A stretch of DNA of 64,000 nucleotides from Nitzschia sp. pyKryTriq1 (Eukaryota > Bacillariophyta > Bacillariophyceae > Bacillariales > Bacillariaceae). Shown here piece after piece: positions 62,783-64,000 of the stretch; the first letter of the stretch is position 1, and the number at the start of each line of letters is the position of its first letter. The position numbers and the translations under genes were made by a program. The stretch is taken from positions 186,001 to 250,000 of the forward strand of contig OY101120.1 in NCBI GenBank assembly GCA_956465555.1, given 5' to 3'. Below the pieces are notes generated by a model. The model was not told the origin of the DNA. It was given only the letters and a program-made list of their open reading frames with translations, and made no database searches.

Positions 62783-63724
62783 TCATGGACCAGACATAGT
62801 TACATTCACCAAGTCCTCTTCTTCAATTCGAGCTCCACTGCTCCCGTCCATGAAACAGTGAAATCTCGGATTCTTCCACTTCAAAAGGGCTCCTTGTTTC
62901 AAGCCCGGAATCGCGCGACTTTTAGTGTAAGCTGCCACACGTTTTACGACACCCACCCGATCTTTGCACGAAAAGACTTGCCTCGTCATACTCTCATCGA
63001 GCATGACCCGTACTTCGAGTGTTCGGCCTTCTACAGGGGCGCCTTGGTGGGCTTCCACCTGCTCCCAGGTTAATGGAAGCGACTTGGGTTCCCTCTCAAG
63101 AGGGACACATTCCTTTTTGTGTGCTTTCCAAGCGGCACGTTGACATTCTTTCGTGCAATAGGAAATCGTTTTACAGCGGCTGCATACCATAAGCTTTGTT
63201 GTGCTCGATTTATTGCAATAAGAGCATGTGAATTTATCAGCTCGATTGGTCTTGGTCTTGGGAGGGGCCGCAATCTGATCGTAGAGCTTTTGCGTCTCTG
63301 GCCCTCCAAACTCCATGGTCCTCTTTCCTGGATTTTGCTTGGCCCAGGCCTGCATCAATGCCATACGCTGCATTTCCGAAGCGTTCTGAGTCTCGGTAGC
63401 TTTTCTTATGGCCGTCTGTACATCCTCTCCCGTTTGTTCGAGTTTGCGAAGCTTTTCTTCTGCCCTTCGAAGATATCCCCGATTCATTTCATATACTTCT
63501 GGACTGGGACGAGGTATCATTTGATCCATTCCACGCAATGAAGTCATAGCAATAGCATATTCTTCGGCCGCTACCTCGACGTCGGTTTTCTTCTTTCTCA
63601 AGCCTGCATCTTCCTCTGCCATGCGGTTCTGCATGTCAAAGCTCATGCAGCATTCATGGCAGATCTCACGCCGATGGGCCTTGCAAAAAGTGCGGTTGAT
63701 CTCGTCATGAATAATGTCACTCAT
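62783..63724 (-). CDS. MYND-type zinc-finger protein
   Basis: 313 aa from ATG 63724. A short N-terminal Cys/His segment, FCKAHRREICHECCMSFD (13-30), probably binds a metal too. Then a helical stretch, and the MYND finger at 167-206: Cys167, Cys170, Cys181, Cys184, Cys190, Cys194, His202, Cys206, the exact spacing of the family (CSYCNK...MVCSRCKTISYCTKECQ). The C-terminus is a small beta-rich domain (RTLEVRVMLDESMTRQVFSC, RVGVVKRVAAYTKS). No SET domain is present, so this is not a SMYD-type methyltransferase. MYND fingers bind proline-rich peptides in transcription regulators. Diatoms have many such genes with the same N-terminal HRREICHECC piece. Its 3' end lies 119 bp from that of the glycine-zipper gene. 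Confidence 0.85.
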   Translation of the reverse strand: MSDIIHDEINRTFCKAHRREICHECCMSFDMQNRMAEEDAGLRKKKTDVEVAAEEYAIAMTSLRGMDQMIPRPSPEVYEMNRGYLRRAEEKLRKLEQTGEDVQTAIRKATETQNASEMQRMALMQAWAKQNPGKRTMEFGGPETQKLYDQIAAPPKTKTNRADKFTCSYCNKSSTTKLMVCSRCKTISYCTKECQRAAWKAHKKECVPLEREPKSLPLTWEQVEAHQGAPVEGRTLEVRVMLDESMTRQVFSCKDRVGVVKRVAAYTKSRAIPGLKQGALLKWKNPRFHCFMDGSSGARIEEEDLVNVTMSGP

Positions 63725-64000
63725 AATAATAAGCTATATTTTGAATATGTATTCCAATCGAGTAAATAATAGAGTTCTTTTCAACTGCTATGTTGATGTT
63801 GTTGGTATGCTTTGAGTTGCGAGCAGGTTATCAACAACATCATGATGCGATGAAAGTGCGCGAAGAATGAAATCTGAAATGCGATGAGTGGATTAAAAAA
63901 ACATCCGCCCGCGCGGCCGAAGAAAAAAATCTTTGGCCGTTCTTCGCAAGATACGATATATCGAGACTACTTTAGAACATGATGCTCGCACGTCGCGCGC

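Overview
The window looks like nuclear DNA of a raphid pennate diatom. The evidence is protein-based: families known mainly from diatoms (a DUF6824 protein with the DILLGRGRPYQNHAG core, a WYDSSEY/CCTRGLE protein, a cyclin with a diatom-type box), an elongation factor-like (EFL) GTPase in place of ordinary eEF1A, several N-termini that read as a signal peptide followed by a Phe-containing ASAFAP-like cleavage site (complex-plastid targeting), and few, short GT-AG introns of about 135-203 nt. Coding regions carry many Gln, Asn, Ser, Thr and Ala runs. Spacers are AT-rich and crowded with GTAC-, ACCGGT- and CTAG-containing words.

Layout. 1-1445: 5' part of a valyl-tRNA synthetase gene (minus), cut by the window edge. 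4255-16709: five plus-strand genes (a secreted Cys-containing protein, a STAND-type ATPase with TPR-like tail, a TMEM43 homologue, a possible N-myristoylated protein, a staphylococcal-nuclease-domain protein). 19046-21163: two minus-strand paralogous small nuclear-type proteins. 23587-28114: a fused double methyltransferase of glycine-betaine type (minus) diverging from an acidic protein built of seven degenerate LDxEKHE/EFGDAD repeats (plus). 28936-30378: an exostosin-like glycosyltransferase. 30379-35608: a 5-kb gene-poor stretch with tandem repeats, a perfect hairpin and two weak ORFs. 35609-39422: EFL and a two-exon NAD(P)-binding protein. 40135-50421: the WY/CRGLE protein, a TBL/PC-esterase-like protein, a Gln-rich cyclin, a two-exon Ala/Gly-rich protein and a glycerophosphodiester phosphodiesterase. 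50656-63724: a two-exon FkbM-type methyltransferase, an eIF4E-family protein, a two-exon kinesin, the DUF6824 protein, a glycine-zipper protein and a MYND-finger protein.

The genes do not form one pathway; this is ordinary mixed diatom gene content. Housekeeping translation genes (ValRS, EFL, eIF4E) sit beside membrane/secretory enzymes and diatom-restricted proteins. Two themes recur: perfect TGACGTCA (CRE-like) palindromes, seven of them, all in spacers and mostly upstream of genes; and candidate plastid-targeted proteins (nuclease, NAD(P)-binding protein, GDPD). The best candidates for something undescribed are the seven-repeat acidic protein at 26288-28114 and the paralogous pair at 19046-21163. 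No tRNA, rRNA, CRISPR or intact mobile element was recognised. All gene models come from reading frames and splice-site phase only; none has been checked against transcripts or databases.
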